DNA of 64,000 nucleotides from JARRPM01 sp963792815 (GTDB taxonomy: Bacteria > Pseudomonadota > Gammaproteobacteria > Pseudomonadales > Halieaceae), in contig CAWBXR010000003.1 in NCBI GenBank assembly GCA_963792815.1, forward strand, positions 248,001 through 312,000. Reading direction: 5' to 3'. Below are positions 51,231 to 60,932 of this stretch, piece by piece (position 1 is the first letter of the stretch; each line of letters starts with the position of its first letter). The notes under the pieces were generated by a model. It was not told the origin of the DNA, did no database searches, and saw only the letters and a program-made list of their open reading frames with translations. A program made the position numbers and the translations under genes.

Positions 51231-52466
51231 ATGGCGAGTGAGACCATAGTGCAGATGAACGGCGCAGAGCCTAAGGAACGCAATACCACTATCTTGGTGG
51301 TAAACTGCGGTAGTTCCTCGGTCAAGTTCAAGCTTTACAACGTGCATGGCGGGCCGTCTATAGCCGGTGGTTGGCTGGAGGGGATAGGCAGCACTGATGC
51401 GGCTCTTTCGTACGCTCGCAATTCGGAACCGATCAGCAATCGCCCTCTTACTGCACCTGACTATGTCAGTGCTGTGTCTACTGTATTTCGTTTGCTCCAA
51501 GAAGAAGGACTTGTAGATAATCCTCTCGCGCCGTGGGCCATCGGTCACCGGGTGGTGCATGGCGGCGAGCGGTATAACGCCCCTGCGTTAATCGACGACA
51601 ATCTGGTCTTTTACCTGGAGGCGATCAGTACGCTCGCGCCGTTGCATAATAGTGCCAGTCTGGCGGCAATACGGCTGGCACGTGATGTCTGGCCCGACGT
51701 GCCGCAAGTAGCGGTCTTCGATACGGCCTTGCATCACGATCTACCAGGGCAGGCGCGTTACTACGGGTTATCCCTAGAATTGCAGCGTGAGCTGCATATA
51801 CGTCGCTATGGCTTTCATGGTTTGTCGCATCATCACGTCGCCGTTGCTGCGGCAAACTGGTTGGAGCGCCCACTCGACGAATTGAAAATAATTTCACTTC
51901 ACCTGGGTAATGGTGCTAGCGCGTGTGCCATTCACAGCGGGCGCAGCATCGATATCTCTATGGGTTTCACGCCGCTAGAGGGTCTTGTGATGGGTAGCCG
52001 TTGCGGCGACCTTGATCCGGCCTTGCCCGGCTATCTGGGTGACCACCTTGAACTGAACGGTGTGGAACTGGAACAGATGCTGCAGCAGCGAAGTGGCCTG
52101 CAGGGTTTGTGTGGCGATGCGGATATGCGACGTATTGAGCAGCGCATGGCAGCGGGTGATCGCGATGCCCAATTAGCTTTCGATATTTTCTGTTACAGGA
52201 TACGCAAGTACATCGGAGCTTATTTTGCTGTGCTCAATGGTCTGGATGTTCCTGTCTTCACCGCAGGTATCGGTGGGCACTCCGCTGCTGTGCGCTCGGC
52301 GGTGTGTGGCAATCTGGAGGCTTTGGGTATCAGCGTGGATGCAAGGACTAACGAGGTGGTAGATGGCGGCATCTCGGACATAAGCGATGTGAGTTTACCC
52401 GTTCGTGTTCTGGTTATACCCTCCGATGAAGAATTGGAAATGGCCCGAGCCATGGTTCGCTGCTGA
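51231..52466 (+). CDS. ackA: acetate kinase
   Basis: 411 aa. After a ~20-residue extension, I-L-V-V-N-C-G-S-S-S-V-K-F-K is the ASKHA phosphate-1 motif. G-H-R-V-V-H-G-G-E-R-Y, A-V-F-D-T-A-L-H, Y-G-F-H-G-L-S-H-H and H-L-G-N-G-A-S-A-C-A-I carry the active-site residues, and F-T-A-G-I-G-G-H-S-A adenosine contacts. It turns acetyl phosphate + ADP into acetate + ATP. Directly before phosphoketolase (86 bp), which supplies acetyl phosphate, a textbook pairing; phosphotransacetylase is absent. Confidence 0.96.
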   Translation: MASETIVQMNGAEPKERNTTILVVNCGSSSVKFKLYNVHGGPSIAGGWLEGIGSTDAALSYARNSEPISNRPLTAPDYVSAVSTVFRLLQEEGLVDNPLAPWAIGHRVVHGGERYNAPALIDDNLVFYLEAISTLAPLHNSASLAAIRLARDVWPDVPQVAVFDTALHHDLPGQARYYGLSLELQRELHIRRYGFHGLSHHHVAVAAANWLERPLDELKIISLHLGNGASACAIHSGRSIDISMGFTPLEGLVMGSRCGDLDPALPGYLGDHLELNGVELEQMLQQRSGLQGLCGDADMRRIEQRMAAGDRDAQLAFDIFCYRIRKYIGAYFAVLNGLDVPVFTAGIGGHSAAVRSAVCGNLEALGISVDARTNEVVDGGISDISDVSLPVRVLVIPSDEELEMARAMVRC

Positions 52467-52552
52467 GTCAGACCCCAGTTGCCTACGAAGCAACACGCAA
52501 ATCGTGAAGTTCAAAGCCAGCCACACTCAACCACAGATATGTAGGAAATCAC

Positions 52553-54943
52553 ATGACTGATCCTGCCGATGAAACTGTAGAGCTTGGTGTACCAGCCGAC
52601 TCGGAACTGCAATTCTTGGATGCCTGGTGGCGCGCCGCCAACTATCTGGCTGCCGGTATGATCTACCTGCAGGCCAACCCGCTATTGCGTGAACCGCTCA
52701 GGCCCGAGCACATCAAAAGCCGGCTACTTGGTCACTGGGGCACCAGTCCCGGTCTGTCGTTTATGTACGCGCATCTCAATCGCCTGATCGTCCAGCATGA
52801 TCTCAATGCAATCTTTCTCGCCGGCCCGGGCCATGGCGCCCCCGGTGTGTTGGCGCCGGTCTATCTTGAAGGTACTTATTCAGAGGTCTACCCGGACAAA
52901 GGCGAGGATGTAGAAGGACTGCGACGCTTCTTCAAGCAGTTTTCGTTTCCAGGCGGTATCGGCAGTCATTGCACCCCGGAGACCCCGGGCTCCATCCACG
53001 AGGGGGGAGAGTTGGGATATAGCCTGTCGCATGCCTTCGGTGCCGCTTTTGACAATCCGGACTTGTTGGTGGCCGTGGCGATTGGCGACGGTGAAGCGGA
53101 GACTGGCCCTCTGGCCACGGCCTGGCACTCGAACAAGTTTCTCAACCCAATCCGCGACGGCGCGGTGCTGCCAATCCTTCATCTGAACGGCTACAAGATC
53201 AACAACCCCACAGTGCTGGCGCGGATCGACCATGAGGAATTAGAGCAGCTCCTGAAAGGATATGGCTGGACGCCGCATTTCGTCGAGGGTGACGACCCGA
53301 TGACCATGCACCGTCTGATGGCCGCTACGCTGGAGCAGTGCCTGATCGAAATCCACACCATCCAGGGTGCGGCGCGCGATAGTGGGCAGCCGAGCCGCGG
53401 GCGCTGGCCGATGGTCGTGCTGCGCAGCCCCAAGGGCTGGACCGGACCAAGGGAAGTTGATGGTCGCAAGCTAGAGGGATCCTGGCGATCTCATCAGGTA
53501 CCCTTGTCTGGTCTGCACAACAACCCGGCACACTTGAAACTGCTCGAAGCCTGGTTGAAGAGCTACCGTCCCGAGGAGCTGTTCGACGAGGCAGGCCGCT
53601 TGGTCCCCGCCCTCAGGGAACTGGCACCGAAAGGCAGTCGCCGGATGAGCGCCAATCCGCATGCCAATGGCGGGCTACTGCGGCGGCCACTACGCTTGCC
53701 GGACTTTCGCGACTACGCCGAGGCGGTGTCGACGCCAGGTCAGGAAGTCGCATACAACACCAAGCCCCTGGGCCGTTTCTTGCGTGACATCATGGTGCGA
53801 AACCCAGGGAACTTTCGGGTGTTTGGCCCGGACGAAAACACTTCCAACAAACTGGACGCCATCTATGAGGTCAGCAAAAAGCTCTGGCTGGCGAAATATC
53901 TACCCGAAGACGCCGAAGGTGGCGAGTTGTCACCGGACGGCCGGGTTATGGAGATGCTGTCTGAGCATACCTTGGAGGGCTGGCTGGAGGGTTATATCCT
54001 GACCGGGCGGCATGGCTTCTTCTCCACCTATGAAGCCTTCGTCCATGTCATCGATTCCATGTACAACCAGCATGCCAAGTGGCTGGCCATCTGCGAGGAT
54101 ATCCCCTGGCGCGCACCCATTGCATCGCTGAATCTGCTGATTACGTCTACAGTATGGCGCCAGGATCACAATGGCTTTACTCATCAGGACCCAGGCTTTC
54201 TCGACGTGGTTGTTAACAAGAACCCAGCAGTTACCCGGATTTACTTGCCGGCGGACGTGAACACGTTATTGTCAGTCAGCGATCATTGCCTGCGCAGTCA
54301 CAATGACATCAACGTCATCGTTGCAGACAAACAGCAGCATGTGCAGTATCTGGACATGGATGCCGCCGTTCGTCATTGCACCAAAGGGATTGGAGTCTGG
54401 GATTGGGCCAGCAACGACCAGGGCAGTGAGCCAGATGTCGTGATGGCAGGTTGCGGAGACATTCCCACTCAGGAGGCCTTGGCTGCTACTGCGCTGCTGC
54501 GCGAATTTTTCCCCGATCTGAAAATTCGCTTTATCAATGTTGTCGACCTCTTCCGTATGCAATCGAGTGGTGAGCACCCTCACGGACTTTCGGATCGAGA
54601 CTTCGACAGTCTATTTACGGTCAACAAACCGATCATCTTCAATTTCCATGGCTATCCGTGGCTGATCCATAGGCTGGCTTATCGCCGCACCAATCACAAC
54701 AACCTTCATGTACGCGGCTACAAGGAAAAGGGCAACATCAACACGCCTCTGGAACTGGCGATCAATAACGAGATCGATCGCTTCAGCCTGGCGATCGATG
54801 TCATCAACCGTGTGCCGCGAATTCAGGTCACTGGCGTGCATGTGAAGGAAAAGCTACGAGGCCTCCAGATCGATTGCCGGCGATATGCACATCTGCACGG
54901 TATTGATAAACCGGAGATCAGTGAATGGCGCTGGTCCGGCTGA
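52553..54943 (+). CDS. xfp: phosphoketolase (xylulose-5-P/fructose-6-P)
   Basis: 796 aa, standard length. L-A-G-P-G-H-G-A-P-G-V-L near residue 90, P-G-S-I-H-E-G-G-E-L-G-Y-S-L-S-H-A-F-G-A-A and the thiamine-diphosphate motif G-D-G-E-A-E-T-G-P-L-A-T-A-W-H-S-N-K are diagnostic; F-G-P-D-E-N-x-S-N-K-L occurs in the second half. It cleaves xylulose-5-P (or fructose-6-P) with phosphate into acetyl phosphate and glyceraldehyde-3-P. With AckA it gives ATP without oxygen; with the GAPDH at 55908 the triose branch can enter lower glycolysis. Whether it prefers X5P or F6P cannot be read by eye. Confidence 0.96.
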   Translation: MTDPADETVELGVPADSELQFLDAWWRAANYLAAGMIYLQANPLLREPLRPEHIKSRLLGHWGTSPGLSFMYAHLNRLIVQHDLNAIFLAGPGHGAPGVLAPVYLEGTYSEVYPDKGEDVEGLRRFFKQFSFPGGIGSHCTPETPGSIHEGGELGYSLSHAFGAAFDNPDLLVAVAIGDGEAETGPLATAWHSNKFLNPIRDGAVLPILHLNGYKINNPTVLARIDHEELEQLLKGYGWTPHFVEGDDPMTMHRLMAATLEQCLIEIHTIQGAARDSGQPSRGRWPMVVLRSPKGWTGPREVDGRKLEGSWRSHQVPLSGLHNNPAHLKLLEAWLKSYRPEELFDEAGRLVPALRELAPKGSRRMSANPHANGGLLRRPLRLPDFRDYAEAVSTPGQEVAYNTKPLGRFLRDIMVRNPGNFRVFGPDENTSNKLDAIYEVSKKLWLAKYLPEDAEGGELSPDGRVMEMLSEHTLEGWLEGYILTGRHGFFSTYEAFVHVIDSMYNQHAKWLAICEDIPWRAPIASLNLLITSTVWRQDHNGFTHQDPGFLDVVVNKNPAVTRIYLPADVNTLLSVSDHCLRSHNDINVIVADKQQHVQYLDMDAAVRHCTKGIGVWDWASNDQGSEPDVVMAGCGDIPTQEALAATALLREFFPDLKIRFINVVDLFRMQSSGEHPHGLSDRDFDSLFTVNKPIIFNFHGYPWLIHRLAYRRTNHNNLHVRGYKEKGNINTPLELAINNEIDRFSLAIDVINRVPRIQVTGVHVKEKLRGLQIDCRRYAHLHGIDKPEISEWRWSG

Positions 54944-55142
54944 TGGCAGGTACACTAATAGCACCAAAGCTATTGGCCACGTGTTATTGCGTTCTTCAGG
55001 CAGCCGTAAGGGTGCCATCGGCATGCTGAGGATTTTGTGTGTTTTGTGACCTTTCACTGCAATACGAGAGGCCAAGATAGTTGACGTCCAATAGACCCGG
55101 AATAGTTCTGCTTGTTCCTCTCGGAACGTACATGGTTAGGGC

Positions 55143-55643
55143 TTATGACATGCATAAAGTTACAGGCTGATTTTCTGAGGCAAATTTGGGACCATCATGG
55201 GGCCACACTCTTACCTTTTTATACCTCACCACCCGGACCACCTGCCGCTCCACCAGGTCCTTGCTGGTGGCCGGGTTGCCGATATGTTCGGCAATGGACG
55301 TGGATACCCCGGCATTCACCAATCGCGCCAGGTACCCCTCCGCGGCGTGGTAGGGCGCCTCGCACATGGGGATGGGCTCACCCCGGGCGGCGAGGGTGAT
55401 GTCCAGCAGCTCCGCCGTCTTCCTGGCATCGTCGTAGAAAGTATAAGGCGGATAAACGCTATGGCGAGAGTAGATTGTCAGCTCTGGCTTGGTTGGAAAG
55501 TCCTGCACTCTGAGGAAAAGTCCACCATTCTTCTCGAAATCGTGCTCGTGCCGGTGAGCAGGGAACTCATATTCGTTCATTCCTGAATTCGTGCGCGCCG
55601 CGGGCCCGGCCGAGTGGTTTTCAGCTGCGTCCTTGCTGCTCAA
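55143..55643 (-). pseudogene. mutS N-terminal fragment
   Basis: The middle of this frame matches the MutS mismatch-recognition domain: F-Y-D-D-A-R-K-T-A-E-L-L-D-I-T-L, G-E-P-I-P-M-C-E-A-P-Y-H-A-A-E-G-Y-L, A-E-H-I-G-N-P-A-T-S-K, V-E-R-Q-V-V-R-V-V. About 80 MutS residues are present; what lies before is unrelated, and after V-R-V it changes to W-P-H-D-G-P-K, resembling the 3' end of the integrase family at attL. A chimaeric remnant and not functional; the cell's real mutS must be elsewhere. Confidence 0.75.
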
Positions 55644-55872
55644 GTTCCTTGCCCGGGAAAAGAGGCCATATCACGGGGGGTGCCCGGGGTGGTGGCAGTA
55701 GCGACAGGGTAGGGGAGGTCTGATCCTTGTCGCGAAGATGCGCCAGAATCTTGTCGATGATGTCCTGGTCTTCGATGCAAAAAATCACCTGTACAGACCC
55801 TCCGCAGCGGGCGCAGCCCCAGTTCTTCGGGCCGCAGTGCGGCATTTTTCCCCTTCCTGCCAGTGATCGCAT
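55621..55872 (-). pseudogene. IS91-family transposase C-terminal fragment
   Basis: P-H-C-G-P-K-N-W-G-C-A-R-C-G-G-S-V-Q-V-I-F and C-I-E-D-Q-D-I-I-D-K-I-L-A-H-L match the conserved tail of IS91/ISCR Y2 transposases (C-P-x-C-G-G-x-M-R-x-I, I-x-D-x-x-V-I-x-x-I-L-x-H-L). The rest of that gene is not contiguous; a middle fragment lies on the other side of GAPDH at 57204-57683. Confidence 0.7.
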
Positions 55873-55907
55873 CGCAGCCTACGTGAAGAGGGCGGCAGAG
55901 GAGGCGT

Positions 55908-56906
55908 TTACCTCCCGATGCGGCCGAGCAGATCCAGCAGCCGCGACGAGTAGCCCATTTCGTTGTCGTACCAGGACAACACTTTCACATGGTGCTGGTC
56001 CACCACCAGAGTGCTGCTGGCGTCCACGATCGATGAGCGTCTATCGCCCACATAGTCCACCGAGACCAGTTCCTGCTCCTCGTAGCCGAGAATTCCGGCC
56101 AACTCGCCCTCGGCTGCCGCGGCCAGGGCCGCATTGACGGCTTCCCGGGTGGCTGCCTGGCGGACTTCGAAGGTGCAATCGGTGATCGAGGGGCAGGTCA
56201 GGGGCACGCGCACCGCAAGGCCGGAAATATGGCCGTTCAGGTCCTCGAAGATGCGTCCTATAGCCTTGGCAGCTCCGGTGGAAGTCGGGATCAGGGAGGT
56301 GAAGCCGGCTCGCCCGCGGCGGGCATCCTTGCTGAAGCCGTCCATCACCACCTGGGAGGGGGTGACGGCATGAATGGTGTTGAGGGAGCCCCGCACGACG
56401 CCAAAAGTTTCGTGCAGCACCTTGAGTACGGGCGCCACGCAGTTAGTGGTACAGGAAGCGCCGCTCACAAGGCGATGCCGGGCCGGGTCGAAAGCGGCGT
56501 CATTCACGCCCACCACGACATTGGGTATCTCGGGATCCGCCACGGGCGCACTCACTATCACGTGGCCGATGCCGGCGTCCAGGTAGGGCTGCAGCAGTTC
56601 AAGTGTCTTGAACTTGCCGCTGCACTCAAGCAGGACATCGATGTGCTTGCCCCAGCCTGCGCCCGCACAATCCCTGCCGCGGGTCCATTGCACACGGCGC
56701 CCATCGATGACCAGGGCGTCGCCGTCCGCCTCCGCGCGCTTGTCCCATGTGCCCTGCACTGAGTCAAAGTTGAGTAGGTAGGCGGCGTTTTGCGCATCGC
56801 CGCCCGGGTCGTTGACCTGGCAGATCTCGATATCGTCCCGCGCCCAGGCAGCGCGAAATACCAGTCGGCCAATGCGGCCAAAGCCATTGATTCCAATTTT
56901 TACCAC
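55908..56906 (-). CDS. gap: glyceraldehyde-3-phosphate dehydrogenase
   Basis: 332 aa. A GTG at 56906 is chosen: AAGGGAG lies 8 bases upstream and translation then starts directly at V-K-I-G-I-N-G-F-G-R-I-G-R-L. The Rossmann domain fits; the catalytic Cys is in S-G-A-S-C-T-T-N-C-V-A-P-V and its partner His in H-A-V-T-P-S-Q. The C-terminal W-Y-D-N-E-M-G-Y-S is standard. V-N-D-P-G-G-D near residue 33 has Asp rather than a basic residue, favouring NAD+. Intact between IS91 fragments on both sides, so selection has kept it or it is recent. Confidence 0.95.
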   Translation of the reverse strand: MVKIGINGFGRIGRLVFRAAWARDDIEICQVNDPGGDAQNAAYLLNFDSVQGTWDKRAEADGDALVIDGRRVQWTRGRDCAGAGWGKHIDVLLECSGKFKTLELLQPYLDAGIGHVIVSAPVADPEIPNVVVGVNDAAFDPARHRLVSGASCTTNCVAPVLKVLHETFGVVRGSLNTIHAVTPSQVVMDGFSKDARRGRAGFTSLIPTSTGAAKAIGRIFEDLNGHISGLAVRVPLTCPSITDCTFEVRQAATREAVNAALAAAAEGELAGILGYEEQELVSVDYVGDRRSSIVDASSTLVVDQHHVKVLSWYDNEMGYSSRLLDLLGRIGR

Positions 56907-57203
56907 GATAAAAACTCCCTTGTTCGATCTCTCGGTTCCGAAGGGCCGTAGCACGCAGCCCTTTACATGCCAGTTGAGCTATATGGCGCCTTAGAAGATA
57001 GGGCGTGTTAACTGCTTGCTGCGAGTAGATTGTCTGGTTTGGCTTGGAAAGCTGTACTGTGATTTGCGTCGAATTGCGCATTAGGGATGCTATGCCAGTT
57101 TCAGCTGCAAATCAACAGCCTGTTGTCAGGGATGGGTATCGACATTGCCCTGCGGCTGGAGGTACTGCAAGACGCTTCAGTAATAGCCCTGAAGGTCAGG
57201 AAT

Positions 57204-57683
57204 TCACGCCGCTGGACTCCGGCCAGCTCCGCCTGTCTGGAGGCTTCGGGACACCGCGAAAAGGGGTTGATCTACCCAATCACCGGGTACCAACATGATG
57301 ATTTCCCTGACGGACCTGAATTCATTCTGGGGCGAGCGATGAAACGTGCTGCCGATACACACTTGTCTGTGCAGCGGCCAGCCGGTGTTGAAAATTTGCC
57401 GTGTTCCAGTCGGCCAGTGATTACGAGAGAGCTTAAGAAGAACGGGCGTTCTGGTGGGCGGCAGGCGCTTTGCCGCGATCGCCGGGCGGCTGATATACCG
57501 GCACAGCCGCTCGAGCTTCTGGCATTGATTGGCTCGCGCCGCCACGCCAGCATGTAATGAGGACCAACGGCCATTCTCCATCCGCTTTGCAAATGGTTTG
57601 CTGGCATAAAAACCCGGTGTAAGGACTGGTGGTTGAGTTACCTGTGGGTCGCAATAAGAGCAATCCCTGCCGATTTGGCACAA
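57204..57683 (-). pseudogene. IS91-family transposase middle fragment
   Basis: Contains S-L-H-A-G-V-A-A-R-A-N-Q-C-Q-K-L-E-R-L-C-R, then Y-I-S-R-P-A-I-A-A-K-R-L, a very characteristic stretch of IS91 transposases. After this the frame no longer matches the family. The N-terminal catalytic half is missing. Nothing else was recognised in 56907-57203. Confidence 0.75.
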
Positions 57684-57762
57684 GACTGATCGTTGCCGGC
57701 CCGGGGTTCGCAGAGGCCGGGGTAGGTCAACCTGTATTTACGCGCAGGAATGTCGCTGCGAC

Positions 57763-58797
57763 CTACCAGTTGAAGCCAGGGCCAATATTGTACAGGTAAA
57801 TACCGTCGTTCGACTTATTCTCGAAGTCATCAGTGTCGTTGAACAGGTAGGAATACTCGGCTGCGAAATTGATGTAGGTCTTCTCCAGCACGTACAGCTT
57901 GAGGCCGGCTTCCACACCGGCAGTGCCCGTGTTGGAAACCTCTTCGACGGAGATGCCGCCGAGGTTTTGTGCCAAGGTAAGGGCGGTAAGTGCCGTCAAG
58001 AACGGATGGGACATCTCCGGATCCTTGAAAATAGATGCAGCTCTTTGCCCGGCTGTTTCAATCAATTCCCTGGACATGACGGCGGGAACAACATGATCCT
58101 GCGCCCCGGCGATAGATAGGAAATTCGCCGCTGCTCGCGGCAGGTTGTTGACCGGATCATAGGCTTGTGGGCAGCCGTAACCCGACAATCTACTCGGCGT
58201 CGAATCAATCATCGACAGATTCCCGTGTTGTCCTTGTTGCTCTTGTGGCAGCGCATTTAGAAGCACAATGCCACCGAAAGACATGGCGTAAAAAAAGGCG
58301 GTATGTATAGGGGCGGGAATTGAGCATATCAATGATTTGTAAATAGTCACTAACCATGGCCTTGAGCCTGCGCTTGCCTTCCGATTTGCCATTGCCGCGG
58401 TAGTCGAAGATGTAAACATCGACACCTGCGCTGGCGAAGTGGATGAAGTGGCTCAGTATCCGATTCGCGAGCATGGCGTTACCCGGCACCACCAGCAGTT
58501 AAGCTCGCGCATGCTGCGTCTCGTGCCCGGTTGCAAGTGCTTTGAGTATATATCCGCGCAGGGTTCGACCATCCACGGTTCGCATGGAGATATCCTCGGC
58601 ATTGGCAAGGCCTTCGACGCGCGCGGAATCCGGACTGCCAGCCATACTACTCCATAGCCAGAAAAAAAGGGCTCCTTGATTCCACATACGGTCTTCTCCA
58701 GTTCTGCATGCACCGATTCCTCCGCGCTTGCGAAACAGGATAGCAACAAGATAACGAAATACAGGCACCGAAGCCCAATAAATCCCAGCCTAAACAT
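57763..58797 (-). pseudogene. secreted alpha/beta hydrolase, multiply frameshifted, fused to a beta-barrel tail
   Basis: Three frames read in order. From 58797: signal peptide M-F-R-L-G-F-I-G-L-R-C-L. Frame two: D-I-S-M-R-T-V-D-G-R-T-L-R-G-Y-I-L-K-A-L. Frame three: V-V-P-G-N-A-M-L-A-N-R-I-L, V-Y-I-F-D-Y-R-G-N-G-K-S-E-G-K. Then a shift to Y-A-M-S-F-G-G-I-V-L-L-N (nucleophile S in S-F-G-G) and S-I-A-G-A-Q-D-H-V-V-P (catalytic His/Asp region). After about 57970 it becomes an outer-membrane barrel end, A-E-Y-S-Y-L-F-N-D-T-D-D-F to G-P-G-F-N-W, from another gene. At least three indels make it non-functional. Confidence 0.7.
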
Positions 58798-59065
58798 CCT
58801 CGCGACTGTTACTGTACGATTCTCATAACTTTACCCGGATAAAAAAAGTTTCCTATACTTTCACGCAACCGTGCAAATCTCTAATCTACATACCATTAAT
58901 AGAGTGTCCGGTAATGTTTATGTCTCGTCATGTTCCACGCCGCTATAGGAATGAACCGAGACACCGTTCTCTTTCAAACCCCGTAGCGGGATGGTACAAC
59001 GCATGGATTAATCTGCGCGACCCCGCCTTTACATTTGTATAGGGTGGTAGGGTGAGCAGAGCACC

Positions 59066-59581
59066 GTGACGGAGCAAGCTATGGATGAGGACAACAGCAG
59101 CGAATTGCCAGCGGCACTGCTCAACGTGGCAGCTCAACTGGCACATGAACTGCATCCCCAGCGCAAGCACATGATACGGTTGAACCTAGACAGCGCCCTC
59201 CACAAGGACTTTGACTTCGACAGCCTGGCCAGGGTGGAATTGCTGCACCGGTTGGAACGCAGTTTCAGTGTCAGTTTATCCGAGCAGGTCCTGGCCGAGG
59301 CTGAGAGCCCACGGGATCTGCTGCGAGCGGTACAGGAGTACCAAGCGGCGCAACCGCAGCGCTCAGCTCCACAGATGAGACCAATTGACTTGGGGGATGT
59401 GGAGAGCACACCCCTGGAGTCACAGACCGTAGTGGAGATGCTGGCGTGGCATGTCGAAAATCACCCGGACTACCTGTCCCTACCAAAAACTCAGTCCATG
59501 ACTCGATTTTTACTCTGGGACAGTGCTGGATCAACAAATTTAGGGGGACTGGTTCAGCTTGGATATAACGTTGCCGGTTAG
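59066..59581 (+). pseudogene. acyl carrier domain plus truncated fatty-acyl-AMP ligase
   Basis: 171 aa as it stands. Residues ~15-95 are an acyl carrier domain with the phosphopantetheine Ser in D-F-D-F-D-S-L-A-R-V-E-L. After a linker, L-E-S-Q-T-V-V-E-M-L-A-W-H-V-E-N-H-P-D-Y-L is the opening of an AMP-ligase (FAAL-like); the match ends after about 20 residues, followed by unrelated sequence up to the IS at 59675. The carrier domain itself looks intact. The gene was probably cut by the IS or a deletion; a full one would load a fatty acid onto the carrier. Confidence 0.65.
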
Positions 59582-59674
59582 CGAAGAATATTGCACATAA
59601 TTGACCGGTCGCTCACGTAAACTGTTAAGAATAGTCGCTCCTCTCCTGAAACAGAGAACAGCCCGGCAAGCCTA

Positions 59675-60707
59675 TCAGGCCGCTCGCCGGTACTCATGAC
59701 GAACACCACCGACGTGAGGAATAGCCACGACCTTTCCTTGTTTTGCCGGTGCAATGAATCGTGGCACCGGACTCTGTTTATTCAGAGACAAGTGCGTTCT
59801 CGCCTCGTGGTAATAGGCGATGTAGGATTTCAGTTGCCGCCGCAGATGCTGTTTATTGAAGATGATAACGTGGTTCAGACACTCTCCCCGTATCGAGCCA
59901 GTCAGTCGTTCTACATAGGGCGATTGCCATGGCGAGCGCGGGGCTGTAGGCACTTCTTCAATGCCGAGACTCTTCACTCGATTACGGAATCTATCGCCAT
60001 AGATGCTGTCTCGATCACACAATAAGTAGCGTGGCGCCGTGTCAAAGGGAAAGGCTTCCACTAATTGTTGAGCAGTCCATTCTGCAGTGGGATGATACGT
60101 CGCGTTGAAGTGAACGATTTCTCTCAGTTGGTGATGCAGAATAACAAATACGTACATGATACGGAATGTTGCCGTGGGCACGGTAACGAAATCTACTGAG
60201 ATTGGATCGACTGTATGGTTTTCGAGAAATGTTCTCCAGGTTTGGGAGGGCGGCTTTCGGTGACGAATCATGTATTTTGCAACACCGGACTCGGATATCT
60301 GGATACCGAGCATCTGCAATTCACCATGGATGCGAGGCGCGCCCCAACCAATATTGTTAGGTGACATTGTCCGGATCAGCTCGCGCACATCGGGATTAAC
60401 AGCCGGGCGTCCCCCCCCCCCGGCGCCGTCGAGATTTCCAGATCCATTACAATCGAAATCCCCTGCGATGCCATCGCACCAGAGTGTCCGGCTTGAAGAT
60501 CATCAATGCCTGCAGGCACGTGGGCCACAGGCGGTAGAGCCACACCCAGAATATCCGCTCGCTGGGACGAAAGTAGAGCCGTTTTCTATTGCGGTCGGCA
60601 GCCATTGCCAGGTGCTGGCGCATCGCGAGCATTTCCAAGTGCAACGAAGCCCTGCTTCGCAGGACATCAATCAGCGTTTTAAGTAGAGGCATGAGTACAG
60701 TTTTCAT
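59675..60707 (-). pseudogene. DDE IS transposase, inactivated
   Basis: Homologous along its length to the intact transposase at 4794-5828: M-K-T-V-L-M-P-L-L-K-T-L-I-D-V-L-R-S-R, W-H-R-R-G-F-R-L, N-I-G-W-G-A-P-R-I-H-G-E-L, D-F-V-T-V-P, C-D-R-D-S-I-Y-G and V-E-R-L-T-G-S-I-R-G-E. Two lesions separate the parts: TAA at 60447-60449 where relatives have Tyr, and a run of 11 C (60411-60421) one base out of phase. The catalytic part from 60388 on is still open. Confidence 0.85.
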
Positions 60708-60932
60708 GCCAGTAGCGCTGGCGGCCCCATGCCACTAAAGTCAACAAAATCATCACGTATGAGGTTTAGGGTAAGGACAAGCGCGCTGTTGGGACTGTCC
60801 GCGGGGGAACATATCGAGCGGCCCCGGCCGGGGGGCGGTATGCTGAAAGTGCGTATCGAGGACGTCGTTTATCAACCCGAACGGGCCGGTGAGTTCCACC
60901 GCTAGCGCACAATCCTGATACGCTGGCTCCCG

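Noticed and set aside
57044..57557. Plus-strand frames opposite the IS91 fragment
   Set aside because: They overlap the recognisable IS91 coding on the minus strand and show no homology-like sequence.
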